Positions 34,575 through 46,288 are shown, counted from the stretch's first letter. The stretch: 64,000 nucleotides of DNA from Corbicula japonica (GCA_038501625.1 JAZAYU010000009.1:4525001-4589000), one strand, 5' to 3'. A program made the numbers and translations. Notes: generated by a model not told the origin, from the sequence alone.

Positions 34575-36000
34575 CCTTTATGATTGACATTCCTTTCCAT
34601 ATATAGTGATAACGTCTGTCGGTTCCAGTGTCCGGATGCTGTTTAATCACTAAGAAACTTGTATTGTGTGTAACATTAGTTCTTGTGAATGGAAGAGTCA
34701 CTGCAGAAAATTCTACAAGTACAACTGTTTACACGAGCCGTCAAATAACTATGACAGTTGATTTTTTTTCTGTTTACACATATATGGTATTTTAGGCCGC
34801 GACTGCTTGTCAGTAACAAAATAATTTCGGCCACGATGTACGGTTTAAGTTTTTGGAGGCTTGCATGAAACATTAAATGACCGTTTATTTTTTATACAAT
34901 CATCTGTATAATCAATAACCTATACTTTAAAGTTTTCATGCAACAAAACAGGTACCTTAACAGATACAAGATCTATCAGTTGCGCCATTGAATAGATTTT
35001 TCAGTTCCCTTAGAGTATCCTTACTACAAAACTCCAATGATTTTTAATTTTCAGAACATTCATTAAAGATAGAGCCTCTTAACCATGTATTGAAATTTTG
35101 AACGATATATAATCGATAACTATTTAAACTACATAAAAATGCATAATTTCCAGTTGAAATGCTTGAAACAGACTTGTTACAGAAGCTGAAATAACGATAA
35201 TTGCATTTCAATCAATATATTTCACCTTTATTATAGCCTGCCATTTTTTGCAGAGCCTAGCCCCAACTGTTATTTTAGCTTCATAATCTATTTTATGCGT
35301 CGGCTAAAACTTTACATCAATTAATTATTATATCCTAAATCATGCAGACCTTTTGAAATAATTTACCTATCACAAGTTATACACCTTAATGTTTGGTTAT
35401 ATCTTCCTTGTCGGTAAACATTGTTTACCGAACACATCTAGATCTATCTATAAAAACGTGTCTAATGAAATAACAAACTAACTCCATTAAAGCTATTACA
35501 AACTATTAGATAAAAGGAGTGTTTTAATGGATATTAATTGCGATACATTGCCCTAGAGACATCCTTTCGGAAGTAAACGGAAGTAGTCTCCCCTAACGTT
35601 CGATATTGATTACGTAAGATGGCATTGCCCGTCTATAACAATAACTGTTTACGTAATTGTCGTGACAACTTTGTGATAACATTAATGAGTGATGTATAAA
35701 ACTTGCGCCAAAGTGTCCGATATTACAGCCTTTACCTAATACAAAATTTAATCGATTAATAGTTAACATGATAATGCTTTTTTCTCCGAATACCGTCTCG
35801 TCTTTGAAAATGTCAATTGATAATAAACCCTTTGACATTCGCATCTGAGCGCCAACTATTGCTGTCAACTTATTTAAACACGATTCTCAAATAGGGCACG
35901 ACACGGGAAATGTGTATTCGGTCATAGTATTTTAAATTTTGGTTGTTATATTATTTGGAAAGGACTTAGAATTATCTTTTATTGTCTCATAACTTATTGG
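34575..36000. other. Non-coding AT-rich stretch
   Basis: A small hairpin cggtaaacattgtttaccg lies at about 35412-35430. A block at about 35890-35925 resembles the CRE-bearing repeat near 26.35 kb. The 91-codon minus-strand frame at 35593-35868 shows no recognisable domain. Confidence 0.45.
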
Positions 36001-36240
36001 AGATTTTGGTTGGTGCACCCTACAACCTGGTTTAAACCCCAAGTGGCAATTTGTTTTGCCACTGACCGTTCCAAGGCGATAACCCCAATGGTTCACTTTT
36101 TCGTTAATTGTTTGTGGCGTCTTATTTTAATTGACATACTTATAACTAACATGCTCTCTCTTCCTCTCTTCTTTTTCGCTCCGTGGGTAGGCTGTGTTTT
36201 GTGAGTGTGGCATTCCTGGTATGCATATTTCACTTTTTTG
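36001..36240 (+). repeat. Interspersed repeat family B, longest copy
   Basis: Blocks in order: ggttggtgcaccctacaacc, tggtttaaaccccaagtggc, tttgccactgaccgttccaa, a CT-rich tract, then gtgggtaggctgtgttttgt, ggtatgcatatttcactttt. Partial copies lie at 10941-11130, 38884-39060, 39240-39510, 42400-42630 and 350-412. The frames at 36010-36393 are within the repeat. Confidence 0.8.
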
Positions 36241-36269
36241 TTACAAATTTTGACAAGAGCTACATTATG

Positions 36270-36375
36270 TTACTATTATCGCGAAATGCGTAATTATGAA
36301 TGTGCTCTACTTTATGACGTCATTTCAATGATTGACGTCAAAAGTTCGAAGATTTTCCCGTGGCGTGCACCAAAT
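36270..36375 (+). repeat. CRE-bearing repeat, two perfect tgacgtca palindromes
   Basis: CRE palindromes lie at 36315-36322 and 36333-36340, followed by gattttcccgtggcgtgc. The block resembles about 26340-26450, including the tatgacgtcatttc core and the later ttttcccgt. Confidence 0.5.
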
Positions 36376-36554
36376 AAGATACTATTATGGTGATCGTTCT
36401 GTTAAGTATCTAAGCTCCTGTTCAGCCAATCCAGTCCAATACAATAAATAGGTCGGAGACTTCTCCAGGCTCACTGCATTCCATACTGTTTGAAATTAAA
36501 CAAAACCTTAACCGAGTCATCGAGACTGGTATACAGTCTACGTTTCATGAAATT

Positions 36555-36598
36555 GGAGTTAGAGACCGGTTTACAGTTTTAGTTTTGAGACCTTGGGC
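36555..36598 (-). mobile_element. Foldback family C, decayed right-half fragment
   Basis: gttagagaccggtttacag, then agttttgagaccttgggcc, resembles the right arm of family C with many changes. Confidence 0.5.
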
Positions 36599-36932
36599 CA
36601 TTGTGGTTTGTTTCAACACGCAAACATCTAAAGCGCGAAAAACCCTAAGGAAATCAATGGATATATACCAATTAGAATATTTTAATATCCATTAACGTTT
36701 AAAACAATTGACAAACACGTGTTTCTAATAGCTTGAACAAAACTTGCTGCATTTTCTACAACAGCTGTCGAATGAAGTAATCGTTCGAAAACATCATTAG
36801 CAACGTGCTACATTTTGCATATCTTACCATATTATACATGTACTTGAACCTGTATTAATTTCACTATTAAACTCGTTCCTATGCTAATTGCACGGTTATA
36901 CTCGAGTACCTGTTCTAATCGATATAAACTTA

Positions 36933-37088
36933 TAAGTATCATGCATGAGTGTGAGGTGAAGATGGAAAAATCTGTCACCGAGGGTTAACTGTTTTGCGGG
37001 AACGAGGCTCTGCCGAGTTCCCGCCAAAACAGTTCACACGAGGTGACAGATTTTTCTATCTTTACCGAATGTCTCATGCAAGATACTT
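36933..37088. mobile_element. 156-bp hairpin element, family E
   Basis: The outer ends aagtatcatgcatgagtg and ctcatgcaagatactt pair. Inside, gatggaaaaatctgtcacc pairs with ggtgacagatttttctatc, and aactgttttgcgggaac pairs with gttcccgccaaaacagtt. The tip is near gaggctctgcc. The arms differ at several positions. It has the architecture of a hairpin MITE, with no coding content. Confidence 0.75.
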
Positions 37089-37091
37089 TTT

Positions 37092-37313
37092 CTTGCATAC
37101 CTTTTATTATTTATAACATTTCTATGCATGTATACAAACTTTTTTATTTTCCTTATGCTGAAATATTGACATTAACGCTAACCGTTTTTATAAATGACGT
37201 CAATAACTTGAATATATGACGTCACTCACGTGACTCATTCTACACGGGGGGGTGTAGAATCATAATTTCCTACACGGGTGAAATCACTGGATGACCTGAT
37301 CTGGTATGCAAGA
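37092..37313. promoter_or_regulatory. CRE/E-box/AP-1 cluster inside a short inverted-repeat pair
   Basis: Between ttcttgcatacc (37092-37103) and its complement (37302-37313) lie two perfect tgacgtca sites (37195-37202 and 37217-37224), cacgtg (37227-37232) and tgactca (37231-37237), then a ctacac/gtgtag hairpin. Site identity is by consensus only. Regulation is not shown, because no gene lies nearby, and the cluster may just be repeat sequence. Confidence 0.35.
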
Positions 37314-37894
37314 ATAAAAGGAAAAGCACGAACTAAATTGAAAATGATCAGCACCAGTATATTATGGAAATAATATTTTCTAACAAAAAAAACAACAACA
37401 CAACTTCTTCAGACTGTATTATGTGAACCATTGATACCAAATACAACATTCGTTAAGACCATAATGTCTGGTGAATTATGGATCATATTATTGCAATATT
37501 TAAGTTTGTAGCTTAAATGTCCAGGTATATGGTTTCCCCTTATGTCTTCTGCATCTGCATGGAGATACACACGTTTTTTTTAAATAATGATCAAATTACT
37601 AAGGTAAGATATGCCGTGGTTATCAATCAATATCTTCAATGTTAGTACCATGTTACCAAAATACACTATGCAAAAGGTCTTCTTCTACGATGCATATCTC
37701 TTTCATGTATGAAGGTATTTTTTGAAACTACGTTTTTTACATAAATTACCAATAACCCCCGCAAATGGAAAATATATAAGCAATGTATTTAACAAAACGT
37801 ATAAAATCAAATCGAACTGACCAGTGATTTTTAATTCTTTTCGCTAATGCAGGACAAGTGTCGATGGCATGCCATGGCCCGAGGAAGCTCGTCC
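37314..37894. other. Non-coding AT-rich stretch
   Basis: No gene seen. Confidence 0.4.

Positions 37895-37932
<38 letters not shown>
37895..37932 (+). repeat. (GAT)n microsatellite
   Basis: Twelve or so uninterrupted gat triplets. The minus-strand poly-Ile frame over it is an artefact. Confidence 0.95.
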
Positions 37933-37934
<2 letters not shown>

Positions 37935-38267
37935 TTTTTTTGCACTTAACAAAGCTAAAGGCAATAGTGAATGTATAAAACCAGTTTGTTGTAAACTACC
38001 ACGTACTGCATTATTTTGCTGTTATTAGTTGTTAACATGAAAAATAACATATTTTGTGATGGATTTTAATAATTAATTGGATCTAATATTTTTGTGATAC
38101 AAAATGAACTCGATTCACTTAAATAGATGAAAAGGGAGCTTTGAAAATGTTAAGACTTTTAGCAACACCTGCACATTTTACAAAACATACATAAGTTTAA
38201 AACAATCTTAACCACTTTCACTAAAATAAATAAGATGAAAGAGATGATTTAGATTTTGATACAATTG

Positions 38268-38413
38268 TATAAATATCACATCCTTCAGTGGGTGATAGAA
38301 CGGAATGTTCACCCGAGACAGGTAATGTCAACCGAGGCGTTAGCCTCGGTTGACATTACCTGTCTCGGGTGAACATTCCGTTCTATCACCCACTGAAGGA
38401 TGTGATATTTATA
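38268..38413. mobile_element. 146-bp perfect palindrome, 71-bp stem with 4-nt loop
   Basis: Positions 38268-38338 are the exact reverse complement of 38343-38413, with loop gtta. I found no mismatch in 71 pairs. The ends are tataaatatcac, and the tip is caaccgaggc-gtta-gcctcggttg. Size and form fit a hairpin MITE or a recent inverted duplication. It has no coding content. The minus-strand frame 38309-38518 reads through it and is rejected. Confidence 0.9.
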
Positions 38414-38883
38414 TATTGTCATTTTAGATGATGATGTCCATGCAAAATCATACGGTTTTATATTTTCGCAGCATGTTCGCTTTTCTAAACATTGTAAGAA
38501 TGTTGAAGATTTACGCAATATTTGCTAATGGGTAAACTTTAGCAAGTGGGGTATCGGTCTAATAAATTAACGAAAAAGTTTTGCAAGCTGAACTCAAATT
38601 CTCAGATGGAGTTTTTAAAATCACTGCGACAATTTATTTCTCAATCAACCAGTGTTTTATGACGATTTGTTTATTAATTAAATTAAAAAAGATAATATTG
38701 ATAATGATTCAACGTTATTTATAATTTATGAAAAGGGAAACTTTGAAAGTTATCAAACAAAACAATTATGAAAATATTGCAGGCTCTGTTTGATTGATCC
38801 TGTTCAAAAAGTGTTTTTTTGTAATTTCAAAAATAAAAGAATGATCTACAGAGCTCAGTATGCATTCAGAATAACCTTCTACT
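38414..38883. other. Non-coding AT-rich stretch
   Basis: No gene or repeat seen. Confidence 0.4.
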
Positions 38884-39060
38884 GTTAATCACTTTGGTGC
38901 ATCTTAGAACCTGGTTTAAACCCCCAGTGGCAAATCATTTTGCAACTGACCGTTCCAAGGCGGTAACACCAAGGATTCTCGTTTTCGTTAAACTTTCTAC
39001 AGTTGATCGCTTTGCTTATGGTTTGCTTGCTCGACTGGGACACGGATTTAAGAGTTTATT
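38884..39060 (+). repeat. Interspersed repeat family B, 5' part
   Basis: Contains agaacctggtttaaaccccc, agtggcaaatcattttgc and aactgaccgttccaaggcgg, then diverges after tctcgttttcgtta. The frame at 38894-39082 is within the repeat. Confidence 0.8.
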
Positions 39061-39239
39061 AATGTTTCTAGAGAAACCTTAAAAAGTACGAATAGAGGCT
39101 TGATCAGCATCTTTATATCTACAATTTTGATTTGCTGGTGTTGTTTTTTTTTAAATCCAGGTTCAAGAATCCCAGTAAGGGCAGCAACAATTACTTATTG
39201 GCAGTACCATTAGCTTAGATTTTGTGTGTCTGTGTGCTT

Positions 39240-39510
39240 ATTCATAAAGATTGTCGATTGTTTCGGTGGGTTTGAATTTGTTAGCAATTTGTTCAAATGT
39301 GAACCTGAAGAAGAAAGTGTGGACAACAGCTGGCAAAATGCTTTGCCAATGACCTTTTCTGGGCGGTTAAACCGCGGGTTCTCTTTTTGTATTTTTTTTT
39401 GCTCTAACTCATTTAAAGTGATCATCGAAAGGCACGTTCTCTTTTTCTTCTACGATTTTGGTTGTGCGGGAGGCTGTGTTTTCTGAATATGTATACTCAA
39501 GATATGAATA
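39240..39510 (+). repeat. Interspersed repeat family B, diverged copy
   Basis: Contains gctttgccaatgacc, gggcggttaaaccg, a T-rich tract, then gcgggaggctgtgttttctg and a gatatgaata end. Overlapping frames on both strands (39210-39486) are repeat shadows. Confidence 0.6.
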
Positions 39511-40248
39511 ACACTAGCAGGGAGTATTTGATGAGCATGTGAGTGATGTTACCTGATATTGGACACTGGCAGTAATTTTTACTTGTCAAATCACTTCGCG
39601 AATGTTGCTTTTATAGAATCCGTTGGATGAATGAAACACGTTCTGACCTTAGTGCGCTAAGGTTCTTAAACCAAGCTCTGTTAAACATTCTCACATAAAC
39701 ACAGTCGACTGATCTTTATCAGTGGTTGTCCTTTCAAGAGGATTGTCATAATCTAGCGTTTTGCGAAGATACTTACTTGAATATTAGATTCCTTGGTCTG
39801 TTTTTACATCAGAGTTTAAAAAAGATCACTGCAAAAATCTAGCGTTAGTAGGTTTAGTCTCTCAGACTTGCCAACCCCAATCACAACATTAGCAGTCCCC
39901 TTGTCAGATGGACAGTATTATGAATAAAAAGTGTGAGCCGTTAAGTATTCTGCAAATACCAGTATTGGCATGCCCTTTCAATCTCGATAGTAATATCCCA
40001 GAGTTTATTTGCTAGCTTATCGCAGTTAATTGAAGACTGAATATATAGGACGATGAAGTTGTTTAAAAGAATGTAATCAACTTTGGAAAGCGACAAGATA
40101 TTCCGGTAGTATTCTAGACAGCAAAATTCAATAAATAAAGTCTAATGAAATGAATCCTTGAAAAGTATGCATAATGACAAATTAGAGATTATTTTGTTAT
40201 GTGGGAAAGGTATGACAATTTACGAGATTACTATGTCTAATAAAGTAA
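39511..40248. other. Non-coding AT-rich stretch
   Basis: No gene or repeat seen. Confidence 0.4.
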
Positions 40249-40325
40249 CGTTTGTATGGCGGTATTTTCAGATTAATACCATTCCATGTTCAGCGGCGTA
40301 TGTCCTCAGATAAAAGAATGGGAAA
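40249..40325 (-). repeat. Interspersed repeat family A fragment, reverse orientation
   Basis: gtattttcagattaatacca, then ttccatgttcagcggcgtat and cagataaaagaatggg, is the complement of 1965-2040. The 114-codon frame at 40252-40596 starts in this fragment and is not supported as a gene. Confidence 0.85.
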
Positions 40326-41168
40326 CTTAATTTTCAGTACCCCAAGGACAAATAGCTTAAAAAATAACACGGGGATCGATCCCCAAATAAAAAAATATCT
40401 ACGCATTGCATTTTATGTGTCTAGTGTTATCGACATTTCAAGGTCAAAGTTCGTATGCCAAATCGGCGTTTGCCTGATATTGTTTGACATAATTATCTTT
40501 AATTTGTATTTTGATCAATTCATTTACAGCAAACGAGTTAAATACACTGATGATGTAGACACGATAAATGCACTGCAGGAACATATTGTACTATAAATAA
40601 CTCTATTGCATCTAGTGGTTTGATTGCTTGATGCTATTAGTAATAAAGTAGTGGTTTGCATTAATGAAAATCGTTTAATGTACTTCATAAACTCATGGAA
40701 TGCTACATTCTTTCATGCGGCGTATCGAACATATTAAAGTATCAAGGAACGGAAAACAAACATGATTATTATCTTAAATCCTTTGTTGGAATCAATTCAA
40801 TTGTTGTGAAAAATCATCGATCGTTTCTAAAGGTTGCGACTCGTACTGGATGATTTACTGCAAAATATGAAAAAAATGCAATGCTGTCTAAAATATATCT
40901 TACAATTGAAACATGTGAGACATATTATCTAAGACCAAATAATAATAAGGTTGCTTTTTATTATTCTTAATGTCAGAGACACAAACGATTTTATATAGAG
41001 TATGCGTTTTTAATTCATTAACTATGATTTGTCATAATTATATTGATAGGAAGATAGATTTTAACATTTTTTGCCAACTTTTAATTATACATACTGAATC
41101 AGATTTTAACCAGAACCAGTGAACAAAGTTTCATTCCTCTTATTTTGGCAAGGAATTGGTGTCAACAT
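40326..41168. other. Non-coding AT-rich stretch
   Basis: No recognised element. Confidence 0.4.
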
Positions 41169-41240
41169 TTCGCCATTTCAGCCAATCAGATGCTTGAGAT
41201 TTGAGACTGGTTTCCATTCTCCGCTTTATAACATTCAGCC
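41169..41240 (-). mobile_element. Foldback family C, right-half copy
   Basis: ttcgccatttcagccaatca, then gatgcttgagatttgagact and ggtttcc, is nearly identical to the right arm at 41755-41800. The left arm is absent. Confidence 0.85.
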
Positions 41241-41690
41241 TTGATGTTAGTTCTCCTTTTTATGGAGATGATAGGGTTTTAGGTTAGTCTCCGCTTGAAT
41301 ATTGTATGTTCTATATTTCTATATTGTTTATTTGATGTAGCGGTCTCCTTTGAAGTTCGAAATAAGTGTCTAATGAAAATAGGAACTAAAGTTTGACTAT
41401 ATGGTAGACTAAATAATATTTTATTGCTCTAAAACCACTACATGTATCAGTAAAATCATTTTAATGACCAACATGTTTGAAACGTGAAATTATCTTGATA
41501 AAAGTATATTGTCACTGATCGTGACATAGTTTGTACTGTGACATCCCTTGACATTTTATCGTATGAACGGCAAATGTATTATAACATTCTACAATTCCAG
41601 TGTGACCTATTATGTGCAATTCTGAATGTTGTGAGACATAAAAATCATACCATGGCTCCAGTTAAGAAGCCCGATCGGATCCCAAGGTTA

Positions 41691-41822
41691 TAAAGCTGAG
41701 ATTGGAAACCAGTCTCAAATCTCAAGCATCTGATTGGCTGAAATGGCGACTGGTCGCCATTTCAGCCAATCAGATGCTTGAGATTTGAGACTGGTTTCCA
41801 TGCTCAGTTTTATAACCTTGGG
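41691..41822. mobile_element. Foldback family C, complete 132-bp palindrome
   Basis: It begins cccaaggttataaagctgag and ends in the complement ctcagttttataaccttggg. The centre is ggcgactggtcgcc. The arms differ at only a few positions. It is non-coding. Comparison with the 45138 copy shows that gcactg directly follows the right arm in both, so the true termini may extend a few bases further. Confidence 0.9.
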
Positions 41823-42399
41823 CACTGAGCTCGAAACTCGAACATCCTTTACCGACATACCGATAACACAGACATACCGATCGTGGCTGGTGACAATGGT
41901 TTACACGTAAGGAGACGAAATTCATACCGTGACATTTTCTAAAGACAAAATTAACTTATTGCAGAGTATAATATAATTGATATGTTTTATTATATAATCA
42001 ATAAGACGGTACTATGAAAATACACATTGTGAATCTAACGACAAATAGTTCATCAGAATGAATCCCAACGGTGTATAGAATTTGCAAGTTGACACTGTAG
42101 ATATGGTAATGTGATAATGGTGGAAGTAAATGTAGACAGAACTATTGATTGCACATAAGAGCGAAAATAGTATGCAAAGGTGAGATTAAGAGTTAATCGG
42201 TTATAGAAACAATGTCGGTTGTTTGACATGGATGCAAAACTTTCCGCAATAGATCCTCGGCTAGGAAAAAAAACAAGAAGAAAAATAACACAAATTTTAC
42301 AACAAACATGACATTGTTAAAAGACCTATACACATCTGGACTCTACTGCAGATATGTAAACAGTAAATTGTTCAAACATCATTTTGTCGGTCATAGCTA
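41823..42399. other. Non-coding AT-rich stretch
   Basis: No gene seen. Confidence 0.4.
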
Positions 42400-42630
42400 G
42401 CTCATTTTCAAAACATACCAGGCTCGGAACGGATTTGGTTCATTCGTACTCTTACCCAGCAATGGTTTATATAAAGTAACTGTTTTATTTTTAAGCATTA
42501 GGTTTTGAGAGACCCCTATTTTGTTTCCGTCACTAAATAATGCATGGCTGTGTGGTGAGGCTGTGTGGTGAGGCTGTGTTTTTCGGAGTGTGGCTATTCT
42601 TGATATGTACATTTTACTTTGTCAACAGCG
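42400..42630 (+). repeat. Interspersed repeat family B, 3' part
   Basis: The doubled gtgtggtgaggct (42549-42575) is followed by gctgtgtttttcggagtgtg and gatatgtacattttacttt, matching the end of the 36.0-kb copy. The minus-strand frame 42397-42612 is a shadow. Confidence 0.65.
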
Positions 42631-44009
42631 AACATTGAGAACCTTGTTTTGAAACCCAAATAAAATCACCTGAGGAAAGATTTCCTCTCATAATTATGTT
42701 TCGTATTTACTTTAAATATACGGATCACATATTTAACAACACGCTGATTGCTTAATTTCGTAAGAAATAAAACGAGAGGGATATTATCATTTTTCCTTCT
42801 GTTTTCACACAAATGAAAAAACTGTGCAAAGATATGTGTCTTGATAGGTTTCAGTTTATATGACAGCACTTTAAACATTAAGTTGACTTCTCTTCTAAAA
42901 TTTACAACTCCTTAACAAATTTAAAATGTGTACAAAACTTAATTCAATTTTACGATAGCTTAAGCAAATGAATTAATATGTAAATCAATATGATAAACGG
43001 TAAGCACAGCCTTGTCGTAAAATGAAAAATGAAGAGCAATAAATCACATTAAATTTTGTACTTTTAGAAACAAGGTTTTTCTTAGCGCGTTATTATATGT
43101 ACCAATGGTAATGGCTGTTGTATATGAAGATTGGGTCTGCATAAACCCGCGGCTTATTAACATATTGTACCCATTTCGGATACCAAATATGTGTTTATAG
43201 ACCTTAATTTTTTTACCTGAGTACTCAGTAAGAAGCAAATAAGTGTAGAATATGTGTGTATCTGAAAGTGTTGTATTTTATCGATTACAAGTTAATGTGG
43301 TCAAACTTTTTGAAAATGTTCTAGATCAGGTATGCTTTCTTTTTATCATCATTGGTTGTGTGCTTGTTTTTTTACTAACTGGTATTGGTTTCTGTTGTTG
43401 TCAATAATTAGTTCATTTGTGATATGTGATATGAAGCTTTTTGGGTCATTGTGATTTTATTTTATAATTGCACGTTTATACCAGTGTCACGATTTTACAT
43501 TAAAACTAAACTAATCTTCTTTGTTCATTTCCTGTTTGACGTTTGACTCTAAAGTCAACAATTTTACATGACGGTTTTGATATATGATTATATTTTCCAC
43601 AATATTATTTTTCAATCCATTGCCATTCGTATTCATTTATTTGAAACATGATTTCTTATAGCAATTATGAAACGTCCGGAAGAACTGACTTTTATCAATA
43701 GTAATTCGGTAGTTTAAGAGCTTTCAGAAATCGTGAAATGTATTACATGCTAATATACATAAAAGAAAACTCTATCTTTTTCTAACCCATTCTTGTTCAC
43801 TTAGTATTAAAAGTTACTTAAGTTTCTGTTTGGTTGTGTTTCAACTGATTATAATGTATCATTTTTTACCAACAGATGCATAAAATTAGCTTTATAAGAA
43901 TTGAAGATCTGTGTGTGCTTATGTGTGTTTACTTCAAGTGAATCCAATTGTTGTTTTGTTTTATTATACATCATATTTTGTGATATATGGTAAGGTATAT
44001 GGTATGTAT
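42631..44009. other. Non-coding AT-rich stretch
   Basis: Short frames at 42666-42878 and 43044-43238 have no domain signature. No repeat recognised. Confidence 0.4.
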
Positions 44010-44225
44010 TTCCCCCGTTCATTCGATCAGTGCTTCGATTACCATCTGTGAAGACCGTAATTTATGTAAATTTGTGTAGATGTTGAATAGCGCTTAACCG
44101 GGGCTAATCTGCTTTGACAGAAGTATGCATTTCCATAACTTCCCATGGACAGGCTCAATCAAACCGAGCCTGAAATATTTTGACATGTGTTATGTTAGAT
44201 GGTTTCCAAAATTCCCTTTCATCTA
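44010..44225 (+). repeat. Interspersed repeat family A copy
   Basis: Starts with ccgttcattcgatcagtgct, has gcgcttaaccggggcta in the middle and ggctcaatcaaaccgagcct, then gatggtttccaaaattccc at the end. Here the hairpin caggctc/gagcctg is fully paired. Confidence 0.8.
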
Positions 44226-44561
44226 ATTAAGAAAGACACGTGTATTTATGATTTTAATGCGATTTCTGGTGTTGTAGAACGTACGACTATTTGTAAATAA
44301 ACAATAAACTTGATCAACGTGACCATAAAACAAGTTAAACGTGGTCAAAGTAAGATGGCAAGATTAAGAAGTAAACGTTTAATAAAGGAAATAACATGAT
44401 TCTGTTATTTTGCTTCATATTTCCTGGTTATTTCTTTCATTAGATTGTCGACTTGAACAATTCATGTAAACTCAAGTTTGTTAAAAATTTAACTTAAGGA
44501 TTTTTCCTGCTTCATATGTCCGAACGTTTCTTTCTTTGCACTCATCATCTTAATCTATTTT

Positions 44562-44637
44562 TTTTATTTTGCTGTCACGTTTCTTTAATATGCAGCTATA
44601 ATTTTATTTTGCTGTCACGTTTCTTTAATATGCAGAA
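44562..44637 (+). repeat. Tandem duplication of about 41 bp
   Basis: ttttattttgctgtcacgtt, then tctttaatatgcag, occurs twice, separated by a few bases. Confidence 0.9.
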
Positions 44638-44876
44638 TGCAAAACGTCGTAGGTTTTATATGTACTTTTATCTTAATAAATGCAAATTATGATGAATAGG
44701 CAATTCATTTTCCAAGCTTAAAATCAATCTCTCACAAATTAACCTTTCACTGCGGCAAAATGCAATCCCAGTAACAGGCCAACATATGAGATATTTAACT
44801 CAAATACATCTTAATAGGCACATAAGGACAAATCTAAGGAGGAACTTGTAAGCCCGTGGATAATTGAACGACTTGT

Positions 44877-45900
44877 TTTATCACAGTAATTGTGCTCGCT
44901 TGCTTCGGTCTGAGGGCAATATGTATGAAGTATTGTACTTGGACATAATTTAATCCCAAAGAAGAAAGCAAGAAACCAGGTTAGTTATACATTCAGTTGT
45001 TTTCTGTAAATAGAAATATGTATCACTCGCTCTGTACTTTTTCTTTTGAACGTTATTCTGCCCTACTTTGTCTCTAACGTGCAACACATAGCAACAATAA
45101 TCGAGAACGTATTGTCTTCTGTTGGAAAGAACTGAGCTGAAGGTTATAAAACTGTAATTGGAAACCAGTCTCAAATCTCAAGCATCACATTGGCTGAAAA
45201 GGCGACTGGTCGCCATTTCAGCCAATCAGATGCTTGAGATTTGAGACTGGTTTCCATGCTCAGTTTTATAACCTTGGGCACTGGGAATACGACATTTTTA
45301 TGTGGTTTCAATACATCGTTCCATAAAATAGTAACTGTGATCACTTCTGTTTGAGGTCCAAATGTATATAGTATTTTACTTGGACAGGATTTTATACCAG
45401 AATAGAAACGAACAACTAGGTTAGTTTTATATTTAGTAATGTACTGTGCGTATAGTACTATGTATCAGTATTTCTGTACTTTGAACGCAATTCTGCTCTA
45501 CTTAGTCCCTATAATGAGCAACACAAAGCAGCAATTGTCAAGTATGCATTGTCTTGTGTTGCAAATAACCAGGGACTTCGAATAAACTATATGGTGACAA
45601 TGCATTGTCCCGAAACACAAGTCATAGTTTCTGTGCTCGCTTCTGTTTCAGGTCATCATCTATACAGTATTTTACGTGGATATGATCTTTCGCCAAAGAA
45701 GAAAACAAACAAGTTTTTTTTATATATTCAGTTATGTATTCTGTATATAGAACTAAGTACCAATCGTTCGTTCTGTAATTGTCATAATTCTGCTCTACTT
45801 TGTCTTAAATGAGCAACATAGAGCAGCAATTATCAAGTACGAAGAAATAAGTAGGGAATACGAATATACTATATGGTAACAAAACATCGTCACATTACAT
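44877..45900. repeat. Three-unit diverged tandem array, about 290 bp per unit
   Basis: Units start near 44877, 45325 and 45613. Shared order: gtgctcgctt-type block, tattttacttgga, gaagaaa-caa, aggttag/ttat, tctgta, attctgc-ctact, gagcaaca, agcagcaatt-tcaagta. Unit 1 is longer only because foldback element 45138-45278 sits inside it. The 45549-45812 and 44950-45174 frames are chance frames in the array. Confidence 0.7.
45138..45278. mobile_element. Foldback family C, complete copy inserted in a tandem array
   Basis: The left arm begins tgaaggttataaaactgtaa and the right arm ends gctcagttttataaccttgg. The two pair around ggcgactggtcgcc. Units 2 and 3 of the surrounding array run straight across this point, giving an internal empty-site comparison. 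actg occurs on both sides (a possible short target duplication). Confidence 0.88.
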
Positions 45901-46288
45901 CAAAAAATGGACGAAAGTTCAAATGTCACAAATGTAACAAATCTTAATTTTGGAAGCATAATATAAAAATGGATTTTCCTTGTTAAGGTGAAGCTATAAA
46001 AAGTCATTAGAATACATCATTCCAATGACTTCATTTATGGTTTATGGAAAATTAAATCACATAAAACGAGAAATTTTATTAACATGTTTGTGTGGGTTAT
46101 GATAAAATCAATTAAACAGCATTTGTACCCTAAATTATCATAAATCCATTAAAAAAAAAGAGAAAACTGCAATTTGATAACGATTTATTAAGTTCTCAAG
46201 ATTTATATTACACTATGATATTTATTGCATGAATAATTAAAACTTATTGAAGAAAGTGTAGGAGGTAAAGGCTGAGAAAATAAAACAG
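45901..46288. other. Non-coding AT-rich stretch
   Basis: No gene seen. Confidence 0.4.

Noticed and set aside
35593..35868. 91-codon minus-strand frame
   Set aside because: No motif, and composition matches its flanks. Kept only as a possible chance frame.
40252..40596. 114-codon plus-strand frame
   Set aside because: It starts inside a reversed family A fragment and runs into AT-rich sequence, with no domain.
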